64,000 nt of DNA from Komagataeibacter swingsii (GTDB lineage: Bacteria; Pseudomonadota; Alphaproteobacteria; Acetobacterales; Acetobacteraceae): NCBI RefSeq assembly GCF_003207895.1, contig NZ_NKUB01000002.1, positions 186,001-250,000 on the forward strand, written 5' to 3'. The notes under the pieces were generated by a model, which was given only the letters and a program-made list of their open reading frames with translations, did not search any database and was not told where the DNA came from. The translations under genes and the position numbers were made by a program. The stretch's first letter is position 1. The number at the start of each line of letters is the position of its first letter. Below are positions 38,449 to 48,900 of this stretch, in pieces.

Positions 38449-38782
38449 ATTATTGTTTTAAAAGTAATTATTTAATAAATAAAAGTTTTTGGGTGCCGCC
38501 TTTTTTCCAAAAAGGCGGCGTTCTTTCGAAGCTTTTGCAAGAAGCTTCACCAAAAACTTCCTTTCATTTTAAAGCACTATCATGATCCGACTTTTCCAAT
38601 AGTTACCGTGATAACCGTGCAGCCAGCAGACCGGGCATAACGATCCGGAAGCCCCCGAACAGACATTCTCGCTGCCCGCGACCCACGCGCACTGACCCTT
38701 TCCCTGCCCGTCGCCCTGAAAGGGTAGACAGGATCGGGACAGGACAGCATGCGTGGGTCAACGGCGGGGGGCACCTGCTAAA
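38449..38782. other. Intergenic stretch holding repeat copy 3
   Basis: The gap between the ABC transporter and the convergent SDR gene holds the double-hairpin repeat in its first third, flanked by a short AT-rich run. The remaining 200 bp contain no supported gene or signal. Confidence 0.45.
38481..38565. repeat. Double-hairpin intergenic repeat, copy 3
   Basis: This is the best-preserved copy. Outer arms are AAAAGTTTTTGGGTG and CACCAAAAACTTC. Hairpin A pairs GCCGCCTT (38495-38502) with AAGGCGGC (38512-38519). Hairpin B pairs GAAGCTT (38528-38534) with AAGCTTC (38542-38548). It lies just after the ABC transporter stop. Confidence 0.85.
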
Positions 38783-39556
38783 TTACTTCGTGGTGTAGCC
38801 ACCATTGATCAGGGTGGTCTGCCCGGTCATCCACCACCCGTCGGAAACCAGAAAGCGGACATGGGGGACGATGTCCCTGATGTCGGTCAGGCCCGTTTTG
38901 CTGAACGGCGACAGGGCGGCCGCCGACTTGTGGTAGGCCACGGCTTCCGGCGCTTCCTGCCCGTAGAAGAAGGGCGTGTCCATCGGCCCCGGCCCGATGG
39001 CGTTGACCGAGATGCCACGCGCGCCATATTCCTTGGACGCGGCACGGGTAAAGTGTTCCACCGCCGCCTTCGACCCGGCATAGGTGGAATAGAACGGCGT
39101 ATAGGCCCCAAGCAGCGAGGTGACGATGGTCAGCAGCTTGCCGTGGTCATTCAGGTGAATGCCCGCTTCCTTGATGAAGAAATACGCAACGCGCGTATTG
39201 ACCGCGAACATGGAATCGAATTCGGCTTCACTGGTGTCGGCAATCGGCTTTTTCAGCACCTTGCCCACCGTATTGATTGCAATATCAGGCCGGCCAATGG
39301 CCGCGACCGTATCGGCAAACAGCCCGGCCACCGCGCCATCGCGCGTCAGGTCCGCCTGGAATGCAACGGCGTTGACGCCCGCAGCCTTCAGGTCGGCAAG
39401 GGTCTTTTCCGCCTCGGGCCGGGTCGCGTCGCTGTTGTAATGGATGGCAATGGCCTTCGCGCCATGTGCCGCAAGGTCGCGCGCGACCAGCCCGCCGAGG
39501 TTCTTCGCCCCACCCGCGATCAGGACCGTTTTACCCTTGATGCTATGATCAGCCAT
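38783..39556 (-). CDS. Short-chain dehydrogenase/reductase
   Basis: A 257-residue SDR oxidoreductase. The NAD(P) loop reads IAGGAKNLGG, a variant of TGxxxGxG common in one SDR group; the active site has YAGSK (YxxxK) after IVTSLLG carrying the serine. NTVGK stands in place of the usual NNAG. The C-terminus is a typical GGYTTK. It diverges from a LysR gene 135 bp away that probably regulates it. The substrate is not evident. Confidence 0.9.
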   Translation of the reverse strand: MADHSIKGKTVLIAGGAKNLGGLVARDLAAHGAKAIAIHYNSDATRPEAEKTLADLKAAGVNAVAFQADLTRDGAVAGLFADTVAAIGRPDIAINTVGKVLKKPIADTSEAEFDSMFAVNTRVAYFFIKEAGIHLNDHGKLLTIVTSLLGAYTPFYSTYAGSKAAVEHFTRAASKEYGARGISVNAIGPGPMDTPFFYGQEAPEAVAYHKSAAALSPFSKTGLTDIRDIVPHVRFLVSDGWWMTGQTTLINGGYTTK

Positions 39557-39691
39557 GTCCAGCCTCCGTTCATACTGCGCGAACCTGTGCCGCGCCGTTC
39601 ATGTCCATAAGTTATCAGTTAAGATCGGGATATAAAGTTCCCTTTCCCGACAACACATGTCAGGAAACACGAACAAACCAGCAGCCTGACG

Positions 39692-40600
39692 GTGAGAATC
39701 TTGGACCGTATCGACCTTTTCCGCATTTTTACCCGCGTGGTGGAAACCGCCAGCTTCACCAGGGCGGCCGATACACTCAAGATGCCCCGTTCCACGGTTT
39801 CCACCGCCGTGCAGGACCTTGAAGCCCGGCTGGGCACACGGCTGCTGGCCCGCACCACGCGCTCCGTTACCCCCACGCCGGACGGGATGGCGTTTTATGA
39901 CCACTGCAAGCGGCTGGTGGCGGATGTGGAGGAAGCCGAGGCCCTGTTCCGCCATGACCGCGGCAACCCGCGCGGGGTGCTGCGCGTGGACATGCCCGGG
40001 CGGATCGGCCGCCTGCTGGTTGCCCCGGCGCTGCCCGCATTCCTGGACCGCTACCCCGAGATCGGGATCGAACTGGGGGTGACCGACCGCGCCATCAACC
40101 TGATCGAGGACGGGATCGACTGCGTGCTGCGTGTCGGCCCCCTGTCCGATTCCGGGCTGATCGCGCGCCGGATGGGGGAACTGGCCATCATCAACGTGGC
40201 CAGTCCCGCCTACCTTGCCCGCCATGGCGTGCCCCGCGCCCCGGCCGACCTGCCGGGGCATGAGGCGGTGCGCTACGCCTCGCCTTCCACCGACCGGGTG
40301 GAGGCATGGGAATGGATGGAAGGCGACAGGACCCGGACCATGGACCTGCCCGGCCGGGTCAGCGTCAACAGCGCCGAGGCCCTTGTGGCCTGCTGCCTTG
40401 CCGGCCTCGGGCTGATACAGGTCCCGGCCTATGACGTGCGCCACCACATCAGGGCGGGCGAACTGGTGGAGGTCATGCCCCGCTACCGGGCGGAACCCAT
40501 GCCCATGGCGCTGCTCTATCCCCATCGCAAGCACCTGTCGCGCCGCCTGCAGGTCTTTGCCGACTGGCTGGCAGGCGTGATGGCGCAGGCGACCGGATAG
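39692..40600 (+). CDS. LysR-family regulator divergent from the SDR gene
   Basis: A 302-residue LysR protein: DRIDLFRIFTRVVETASFTR, then MPRSTVSTAVQDLEARLGTR as recognition helix, with a C-terminal effector domain ending in RRLQVFADWLAG. Starts are unusual: GTG at 39692 or TTG at 39701. The TTG gives the common opening MDRIDLF and has GGTGAG four bases upstream. It belongs to the group whose members usually sit divergent to an oxidoreductase gene they control, as here. Confidence 0.9.
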   Translation: MRILDRIDLFRIFTRVVETASFTRAADTLKMPRSTVSTAVQDLEARLGTRLLARTTRSVTPTPDGMAFYDHCKRLVADVEEAEALFRHDRGNPRGVLRVDMPGRIGRLLVAPALPAFLDRYPEIGIELGVTDRAINLIEDGIDCVLRVGPLSDSGLIARRMGELAIINVASPAYLARHGVPRAPADLPGHEAVRYASPSTDRVEAWEWMEGDRTRTMDLPGRVSVNSAEALVACCLAGLGLIQVPAYDVRHHIRAGELVEVMPRYRAEPMPMALLYPHRKHLSRRLQVFADWLAGVMAQATG

Positions 40601-40602
40601 GG

Positions 40603-42201
40603 TCAGATCAGGCCGCCTTCCGCCGTCATCTGCTGCAGGTCCAGCTCATGTTCCAGCTGGTGCAGGACGGCATCATGGATTTCACCGCTGCGGTGCAGGC
40701 GCAGCAGTTCGGCACGGCCTGCGTCAATGGTCGCCAGAAGCGCGCGGTAATGCGCGTCCTTGCGCCCCTGCAACGCCTGCTGTTCATGGCTGAAGCGTTC
40801 AGCCAGTTCCGCACGATAGGCGTACTGTTCCAGCAGGCGGGAATGCACGATCTGCCCGTCGGGCGCAAAGGCCAGTTGCCGCATGGCATGTTCCTGTGAC
40901 CGGGCGATCAGCGCGCGCGCCTGCGATACCGACAGGTGGTGGCGCTGCCCGCGTTGCTGTCCCCGTTCCCCCCCGGTCATGCGGATGACCCAGCCAATGG
41001 TCGTCCCCTGTCCCAGCACGGTCACCAGGATGACCACGAAGGTCGCGATCTGCATGATGTCACGGTTCGGCATTTTCGCAGGCAACGCCAGCACGATGGC
41101 AAGGCTGACCACGCCGCGCATGCCGCACCAGCCCATGATGGCGACGAAGCTGAAGAACGGTCGCCATCCCGGCCGCCGGCCGCGCGGCCCGAACGCGACC
41201 CGCATGCCCTCCGTCATCAGCATCCAGACAAACCGCGACACCAGCACCACGGCCACGATGCCCGCCACCGGGCGAAACACGTCCTGCACCACCCATGGCG
41301 TGCCCATATGGCGCAGCACGATGGCATGCAGCGAAATGCCGATCAGCACGAATACGAGGGATTCCAGCACGAACACCAACACTTCCCATACCGCCGCCCA
41401 GCGCAGGCGTTCATCGGCGCTGAACACGTCATGCTGCCGCCAGCCCAGCACCAGTCCCGCCACTACGGTGGTGATGACCCCTGAGGCCCCCAACTGTTCC
41501 CCCCCGATATAGGCCACCCATGGCAGCAGCAACGTCATGGTGATGCTGAGGATACGGTCACGCACCCGCGCCAGCAGCCTGATCCAGACCCATGCCAGCG
41601 CGCAGCCCAGCACCAGCCCGCCCAGCGCCAGGAAGAAAAACGTGACCGTGGCGTGCATCGCCCGGAAACTGCCGGTCAGCACCGCAAGGGTCGCGAAACG
41701 GTAAATCACAAGGCTGGCCGCGTCATCCAGCAGGCTTTCGCCTTCCAGCAGCGTCGTCATCCGTTCAGGCAGGGACACGTGCTTGAGCACCGCCTTCGCC
41801 GCTACCGCATCAGGGGGCGCCACGATCGCGCCCAGGGCCGCGCACGCCGCCCATGGCATGGACGGGATGAGCCAGCGCGTGGCCACGGCCACGGCCAGCG
41901 TGGTGAACGCAACCCCGCCCACCGCCAGTTGCAATATGCCCAGAAGATGCGTGCGGAATGCCTGCCAGACGGAAAAATACGCCCCCGCCAGCAGAAGCGG
42001 CGGCAGGAACACGATCAGCACCAGGTCGGGATCGATCCCGATCACCGGTACGCCGGGCACCAGCGCAATCGCGATCCCTCCCAGCACCAGTGCGGCCGCG
42101 GGCGGCAGGCGCAGCTTGCGCGCCACCAGTTCCAGCCCCACGATCAGGACGATCAGCAGCAGGATGAATTCAAACCGCCCAACATTGGACATGCGCGCCA
42201 T
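40603..42201 (-). CDS. Na+/H+ antiporter, CPA1 (NhaP-like) family
   Basis: A 532-residue monovalent cation/proton antiporter with about 12 helices followed by a cytoplasmic tail of roughly 130 residues (charged, helical). The family site GESLLDDAASLV and the block IVAPPDAVAAKAV are visible. It exchanges Na+ or K+ for protons across the inner membrane. Starts at 42201 and 42192 both place the first helix well; longer forms reach 42297. Its stop lies 2 bp from the convergent LysR stop. Confidence 0.9.
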   Translation of the reverse strand: MARMSNVGRFEFILLLIVLIVGLELVARKLRLPPAAALVLGGIAIALVPGVPVIGIDPDLVLIVFLPPLLLAGAYFSVWQAFRTHLLGILQLAVGGVAFTTLAVAVATRWLIPSMPWAACAALGAIVAPPDAVAAKAVLKHVSLPERMTTLLEGESLLDDAASLVIYRFATLAVLTGSFRAMHATVTFFFLALGGLVLGCALAWVWIRLLARVRDRILSITMTLLLPWVAYIGGEQLGASGVITTVVAGLVLGWRQHDVFSADERLRWAAVWEVLVFVLESLVFVLIGISLHAIVLRHMGTPWVVQDVFRPVAGIVAVVLVSRFVWMLMTEGMRVAFGPRGRRPGWRPFFSFVAIMGWCGMRGVVSLAIVLALPAKMPNRDIMQIATFVVILVTVLGQGTTIGWVIRMTGGERGQQRGQRHHLSVSQARALIARSQEHAMRQLAFAPDGQIVHSRLLEQYAYRAELAERFSHEQQALQGRKDAHYRALLATIDAGRAELLRLHRSGEIHDAVLHQLEHELDLQQMTAEGGLI

Positions 42202-42683
42202 ACCTGTCAGGTTGCCGGGTATCCACCATGGCCCCTTCCGGTAACGCGCCACGACGGGGTCAGTGCCCTGCGCCAGTGAAGCTGCCAGCCCGTACACTGT
42301 AATAAAATATGGCCTGCATGGGGCCTGTACCCCGGCATGGCGCGGTGAAGGCGGTCATGCGCCCCGCCTATGGCCATGCATGGCCATGGGTCGGCACCCC
42401 TGGCGGGGCAGGGCAAACGGCACGGCCTGCCTTGTCATATACAGTATTGCCTGAAACAGTTTCCAAAATGTTCCATGTATTCCTGAATGATTTATTATTG
42501 AATCCGGACGGGTATTTTTAAAATACAATAAATAACGTGGATATATATATGCAACGCAGCCCGGGCAGGCACGTTCATGGCAGGCTGGCGACCGTCCCGC
42601 CCATCCGGGACCGCCGCCATGCCCATGCAAGCCGACATGACCCTACACCGCCCCCGTATTCCCCGAACAGAGGAGGACAGAGG
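42202..42683. other. Intergenic stretch before the glucan-synthase region
   Basis: About 480 bp with no supported gene, containing an AT-rich core around 42440-42550 that probably holds the promoter for the small ORF and the glucan synthase. It ends with the strong ribosome-binding site AGGAGG at 42671-42676. Confidence 0.4.
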
Positions 42684-42911
42684 ATGGGTGCATCCCAAAA
42701 ACCCGCACAGCCGGGCCAGCCCACGCCGCCTGACAGGGCGCAGCCGACAGCCGCGTCCGGCCCGCCGGGGCCGTACCCCCGGGACGCGACCACCATATCC
42801 CCGGCCCCTGGTCCCGCGCCGTTCCACCCGCCCGACGGGACGCCACCGACCATACTGCGCGGCACCATGCCACCTACACCACCACCAAGAAAAAGCCTTT
42901 TCCGAAAATGA
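42684..42911 (+). CDS. Small Pro-rich protein upstream of the glucan synthase
   Basis: A 75-residue Pro-rich, probably disordered protein with blocks such as PPGPYPRD and FHPPDGTPP and a basic end (PPRKSLFRK). It has no signal peptide. A strong ribosome-binding site (AGGAGG, 7 nt before the ATG) is the main evidence that it is translated. It precedes the glucan synthase by 36-60 bp and is probably cotranscribed. I do not recognise a family; the Pro-rich gene at 52656 has similar composition. Confidence 0.5.
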   Translation: MGASQKPAQPGQPTPPDRAQPTAASGPPGPYPRDATTISPAPGPAPFHPPDGTPPTILRGTMPPTPPPRKSLFRK

Positions 42912-42971
42912 ACGCCAATCCGGGCTGCAGCCTTCGCGCAGGCCCGGATGCGCAGGAAACTGGAGCAGAAC

Positions 42972-45900
42972 ATGGACGGGACCACCACCGCCTTCCGACA
43001 GCCCGACCCTGCATTCCGGTCAACACGGCGCCCATGGCTTGCGCGCCTGCTGGGGCGGGTGCCCCCACCCGGCTGGGCGGATGACTTCGCCCCGCTGAAA
43101 AGCGAGATTTTTGGCATGGAGCGGCTGGAAGCCCACGCCCGCAGCCTTGCCGCGGCCCAGACCATCGCCCCCCTTGGGCGTGGCCATGAACGCCGCAGGC
43201 CCCTGTCACGCCGGCTGGCGGAAAACGGGGCGTTCCTGCGCGCCGCCGACATACAGATCGCACAGGATATCCAGAACGGGAAACAGCTGACCCCCGCGGC
43301 CCAGTGGCTGGCGGACAATTACGCCCTGGTGGACATGCAGATACGCGAGACGGACCTGGACCTGCCCGCCAGCTATTACGCCCGCCTGCCCAAGCTGGCC
43401 GGTGGCCCGTTCGCCGGGCTGCCGCGGGTCTTTGGCGTGACATGGGCGCTGGTCGCCCATACCGACAGCAACCTGCAGCCTGAAATCCTGTATAACTACC
43501 TGCTGGCGTACCAGAGCGTGACGCCCCTTACGATCGGGGAACTCTGGGCGGTTTCGATCACACTGCGGATCGTGCTGATTGAAAACCTGCGCCGTGTTGT
43601 CGGCGCGATCATGGACAATAACGCCAGCAGGCGGGCCGCCGACCAGCTGGCCGACCAGCTTGACGCCTACCGCAAGGACACGCAGGCCGCCATGTCCGGC
43701 TTCCTGGCCGCCGTTGACCCGCGCATCCTCAACTGCGCGTTTACCGCCCAGCTTGCCCACCGCTCCCGCGGGCTGGACCCTGAAAAGGACCCTGCCCTTG
43801 TCTGGCTGGAACAGCGCCTGGCGGACCGGGGCACCACCATTGACAACGCGGTGCGCGACGACCTGCACGAACAGGGAGCGTTCAACGCCACCATACGCAA
43901 CATCATCACCAGCCTGCGGCTGATCGCGGGTTTTGACTGGACCGAGGCGTTTGAGCGCGTCTGCCTCATCGACCGGCTCTTTGCCGACTACGACAGCTTT
44001 ACACAGGCCGATTTCGCCAGCCGGGACCTGTATCGCAAGGCCATAGAGGAACTGGCCCGTGGCAGCCACATGACCGAAATGGCCATAGCCGGGCAGGCCG
44101 TGGCCATGGCGCGCGCGGCACAGGCCACGGGCGCGGCTGGCCCACGCCACGCCGACCCGGGTTATTACCTGCTCATGGCCGGGCGGCCCGCGCTGGAGGC
44201 CGCCATCCGTTTCCGGCCCACCATGCGGCGCCGGCTGGCAAGGGGGTTCTGCGCATACGGGATCACGGCCTACAGCGTTGTGGTCACGCTGCTGACCATG
44301 CTGTTCATCGCCATTCCGCTATGGCTGACCTGGCGGGTCGGCATGAACCCCGCGTGGCTGCTGCCCGTGCTGGCCTTCATACCGGTGTCGGAGGCGGCGG
44401 TCGCCTGCGTCAACCGCCTGGCGCTGGAGGTGGTTCACGCCACCACCCTGCCGGGCCTGGAATTCCTGCACGGCATCCCGGCCCACCTGCGCACCATGGT
44501 GGTCGTGCCCGCGCTGCTGACGACGGAAAAGACCGTAAGCGAACTGGTGGCGCGGCTGGAGGTCCATTACCTGACCGTGCGCGATGACGCGGTCCACTTC
44601 GCGCTGCTGACCGACTGGACCGACCATGACGGCGCCGATGCGCCCGATGACCAGCGCCTGCTGGGGCTGGCGCGCGCGGGGATGGAACGCCTTAACCGGA
44701 AATACGGCCACGGCCCGCAGGGCATGCGCTTCTACCTGCTGCACCGCAGGCGCGTATGGTGCGAAAGCGAGGGTGTATGGATGGGGTGGGAACGCAAGCG
44801 CGGCAAGCTGCATGAACTCAACCACCTGCTGCGCGGGGCGGGGGACACGACCTTCCTGCCCCCCGGCCATGCCCTGCCCGCCGACATACGCTATGTCATC
44901 ACCCTTGATGCCGATACGCGCCTGCCGCTGGAAACCGTATGCCGCCTGATCGGCAAGATGGCCCATCCGCTCAACGCGCCGCTGTTCGATCCCGTATCGG
45001 GACGGGTGCATGAAGGCTACGCGATCCTGCAGCCACGGGTAACGCCATCCCTGCCCGTGGGTCACCAGAGCACGCTGTTCCAGCGTATTTTCGCCAGCGC
45101 CAGCGGCATCGACGCCTATTCCGCCGCCGTGTCCGACCTGTATCAGGACATGTTTGGCGAAGGGTCCTACGCGGGCAAGGGGATATACGATATCGACGCA
45201 TTCGAGGCCGCCCTGGCCCGGCGCGTGCCGGAATCCGCCATGCTCAGCCATGACCTGTTCGAGGGCATTTTCGCCCGTGCCGGACTGGTGACGGATATCG
45301 AGGTGGTGGAGGAATTCCCCACCGACTACCTGGTCGCGGCCCAGCGGCTGCACCGCTGGGCACGGGGCGACTGGCAACTGCTGCCATGGATCGCATCCAG
45401 CCTGCCGCCCCGCAGCGTGCCCGCCCGCGCCCGGCTTTCGGGCATCGCGCGGTGGAAGATGCTGGACAACCTGCGCCGCACGCTGTGCATGCCGCTGGCG
45501 CTGGCGACACTTGTGGCGGGGTGGTTCCTGCCGTTCCATGCGGCGCTGATCTGGACGGCCTTCATCCTGCTGGCGCTGGCGCTGCCCGCATTCCTGCCGG
45601 TGCTGCCTGACATCGTGCCCCGGCGGGAATGGATCACGCTGCGCAGCTACCTTAGCGTGATTGGGGGAAAAAGCGCCGAGGCGGCGGTGATGACCTTCCT
45701 GACCATCACCTTCCTGGCCCATCAGGCCGTCATCATGACGGATGCAATCGCCCGCACGCTGGCGCGCGTGCTCATCACGCGCCGCCACATGCTGCAATGG
45801 GTGCCCGCGGCCCAGATCGCGGGGCTTATGCGTTCGGGCCTTGCGGGATATTACGGGCGGATGATCCCCGCCCCCCTGCTGGGCGGGGGCTGCGTTGCCG

Positions 45901-48900
45901 CCACGGTCATCTGGGCGCCGTGGAGCCTGTTCATGTCCGTGCCCGTCGCAACATTGTGGGGCCTTTCGCCCGCGGTGGCGATGTGGGCCAGCCGCACGCC
46001 GGTCATTGCGGCGCGTTCGCGCCCTTCGCGCACCGATATCCGCATCCTGCGCATGACCGCGCGCCGGACGTGGCGTTTCTTTGAAACCTTTACCACGCCC
46101 GCGGACCACATGCTGCCGCCGGACAATTTCCAGGAAGATCCGGCCCCCGTGCTGGCCCGGCGCACCTCGCCCACCAATATCGGCCTGTACCTGCTGTGCT
46201 GCGCCAGTGCGCGCGATTTCGGCTGGATCGGCCTGGCCGACACCCTGACCCGGCTGGAAGCGACCTTCGCCACGCTGGAAACCATGCCACGCTACCGTGG
46301 TCATTTCTACAACTGGTATGCCACCGACGACCTGCGCCCGCTTGACCCGGTCTATATTTCCAGCGTCGATAGCGGCAACCTGGCCGGGCACCTCATCGCC
46401 CTTTCCAGCGCCTGCCAGCGATGGCTGGAAAACGGGCCGGAAATCGACGCATGGCGCGATGGCGTCACGGATGCGCTGAATATCGCCATCGCCGACCTGA
46501 CCTTCCAAGACGGCAGGCGCAGGCGCATGACCCATACACGGACGCAGCGGCAGTTGCTGCGGCTGCTGACGGGACTGAAGAACGCCGTCCTGTCCGCGGC
46601 CGCCACCCGGTCGGAAGGGGAACTGTCGGCCCTGCGCCGCCAGGCCGGCGCGGTCCTGGATCACATGGCGACAATGCCCGCCCTCCTGCCGGGCCAGGAT
46701 GAAAAGGACACGGCGGACCTGACATTCTGGGCCACCGCCCCGCTGCGCACGCTGGAAAGCCACCTGCGTGACCTTGACGCGGAGCTGTACGCAACGCTGG
46801 GCGCGCGGCTGGACATCGTGGCGCAGAAGGCGCGGCGCATGGCGCACGACATGGATTTCGCCTTCCTGTGCAATCCGTCGCGCAAGCTGCTGTCCATCGG
46901 CTACCTGGTGGCGGAGGACACACAGGACGCCAACTGCTACGACCTGCTGGCGTCCGAAGCGCGGCTGGCGGTGTTCTTCGCCATAGCCAAGGGCGACATG
47001 CCCGCCCATGACTGGTTCCGCCTTGGCCGGTCCATAACGCCGGTGGGCAATGGGGCGGCGCTGGTTTCGTGGTCGGGGTCGATGTTCGAGTACCTCATGC
47101 CCTCGCTGGTCATGCGCGCGCCCATGGGCAGCCTTATGGAACAGACCAACAAGCTGATCGTGCAGCGCCAGATCGCCTATGGGCAGGACCGTGACATTCC
47201 GTGGGGCATATCGGAATCCGCCTATAACGCGCGCGACCTTGACTATACCTACCAGTATTCCAATTTCGGCATTCCCGGACTGGGGCTGAAACGGGGACTG
47301 GGGCTGGACACGGTGGTCGCCCCCTACGCCACCATGCTGGCCGCCATGGTTGACCCGCAGAAGGCGGTGGCCAACCTGCATGCGCTGGAAAAGACCGGGG
47401 CGCTGGGCCGGTACGGCCTGTATGAAGCACTGGATTACACGCCCGACCGCGTGCCCGACAACAGCCGCGTCGCGATCATCCGCGCCTACATGGCCCACCA
47501 TCAGGGCATGTCCATCCTGGCGGTGGCCGACGCGGTCATGAATGGCATCATACGCGCGCGTTTCCATGAAGACCCGGTCATTGCCTCGGCCGAACTGCTG
47601 CTGCAGGAACGCGCGCCCCGTACCGGCGCCGTCGCCCGTCCCCTGCCATCCGAAGATGATACACAGCCCCCCGTCCGCACCGTGGCAACCCCTGCGGGGC
47701 GGTATGTGGACCGCGCCGACATGGGCGGCCCGGTCACGCACCTGCTGTCCAACGGGCGGTACACGGTCATGCTGACGGCGGCGGGATCGGGTTACAGCCG
47801 GTGGCAGGGACTGGCGGTCACGCGCTGGCGCGAGGATGCGACGCGGGATGAATACGGCCAGTACCTTTACATCCGCAACCGCAGGACAGGCCGCCTGTGG
47901 TCGGCGGGCCTGCAGCCCACCGACACCGTACCGGATGAATACGCCGTGGTCTTTCATGAAGACCGCGCCGAATTCGCCCGCCGCGACGGGACGGTCACCA
48001 CCACGCTGGACGTGCTGGTGTCAGCCGAGGACGATGCGGAAGTACGACAGGTCTCGGTCTTTAACGCAGGCGGCGAGACACTGGATATCGACATCACATC
48101 CTGTGCCGAGCTTGCGCTGCTGGCGCAGAATGCCGACCTTGCCCATCCCGCCTTTACCAAGCTGTTCGTGCAGACCGAATATCTTCCCCAGTCCCGCGCC
48201 CTGGTCGCCACGCGCCGCAGGCGCACCGGCGACGAGCCGGAAATATGGGTTGCCCACATGGCGCTGTGTGACAGCCCCATCGAGGTCGAGACGGACCGCG
48301 CCCGCTTCATCGGCCGCAGGCGTGATGCGCGCCATCCCGCCGCCATGGCTACGCATGCGCCCCTGTCGGGCACGACCGGGACGGTGCTGGATGCGCTGCT
48401 TGCCATCCGCGCGCGGGTGTCCGTGCGTCCCGGCGCCATGGCGCGCGTCACGTTCTGGACCATGGTCGCCCCCACCCGCGCGGCCCTGCTGGACCTGATC
48501 GACACGCACCAGGACCAGGCCGCGTTCGAACGCGCCCGCACGCTGGCATGGACACAGGCGCAGGTGCAACTGCGCCATCTGGATGTCTCCCCCTCCATGG
48601 CCGACCTGTTCCAGCGGCTGGCAGGCCACATCCTGTTCGCCACCCCCAGCCTGCGCGCGCCCTCCGCACAGATCGCGCGCGGGGCCGGCGCGCAGCCGCT
48701 GTTGTGGGAACAGGGCATTTCGGGCGACCTGCCGATTGTCGTGCTGCGGGTGCGGGAAAATTCCGGGACGGATATCGTGCGTGCCCTGCTGCTGGCGCAT
48801 GAATATTTCCGGCTCAAGCAACTGGCGGTGGATCTTGTCATCCTCAATGAACACCCGTCATCCTATCTGCAGGACCTGCAGGTGTCGCTTGACCAGCTTG

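Noticed and set aside
44319-47957. 1212-residue open frame on the minus strand inside the glucan synthase gene
   Set aside because: It is the mirror of GC-biased codons in the real gene; its His/Gly/Arg-rich translation has no recognisable domain and no ribosome-binding site.
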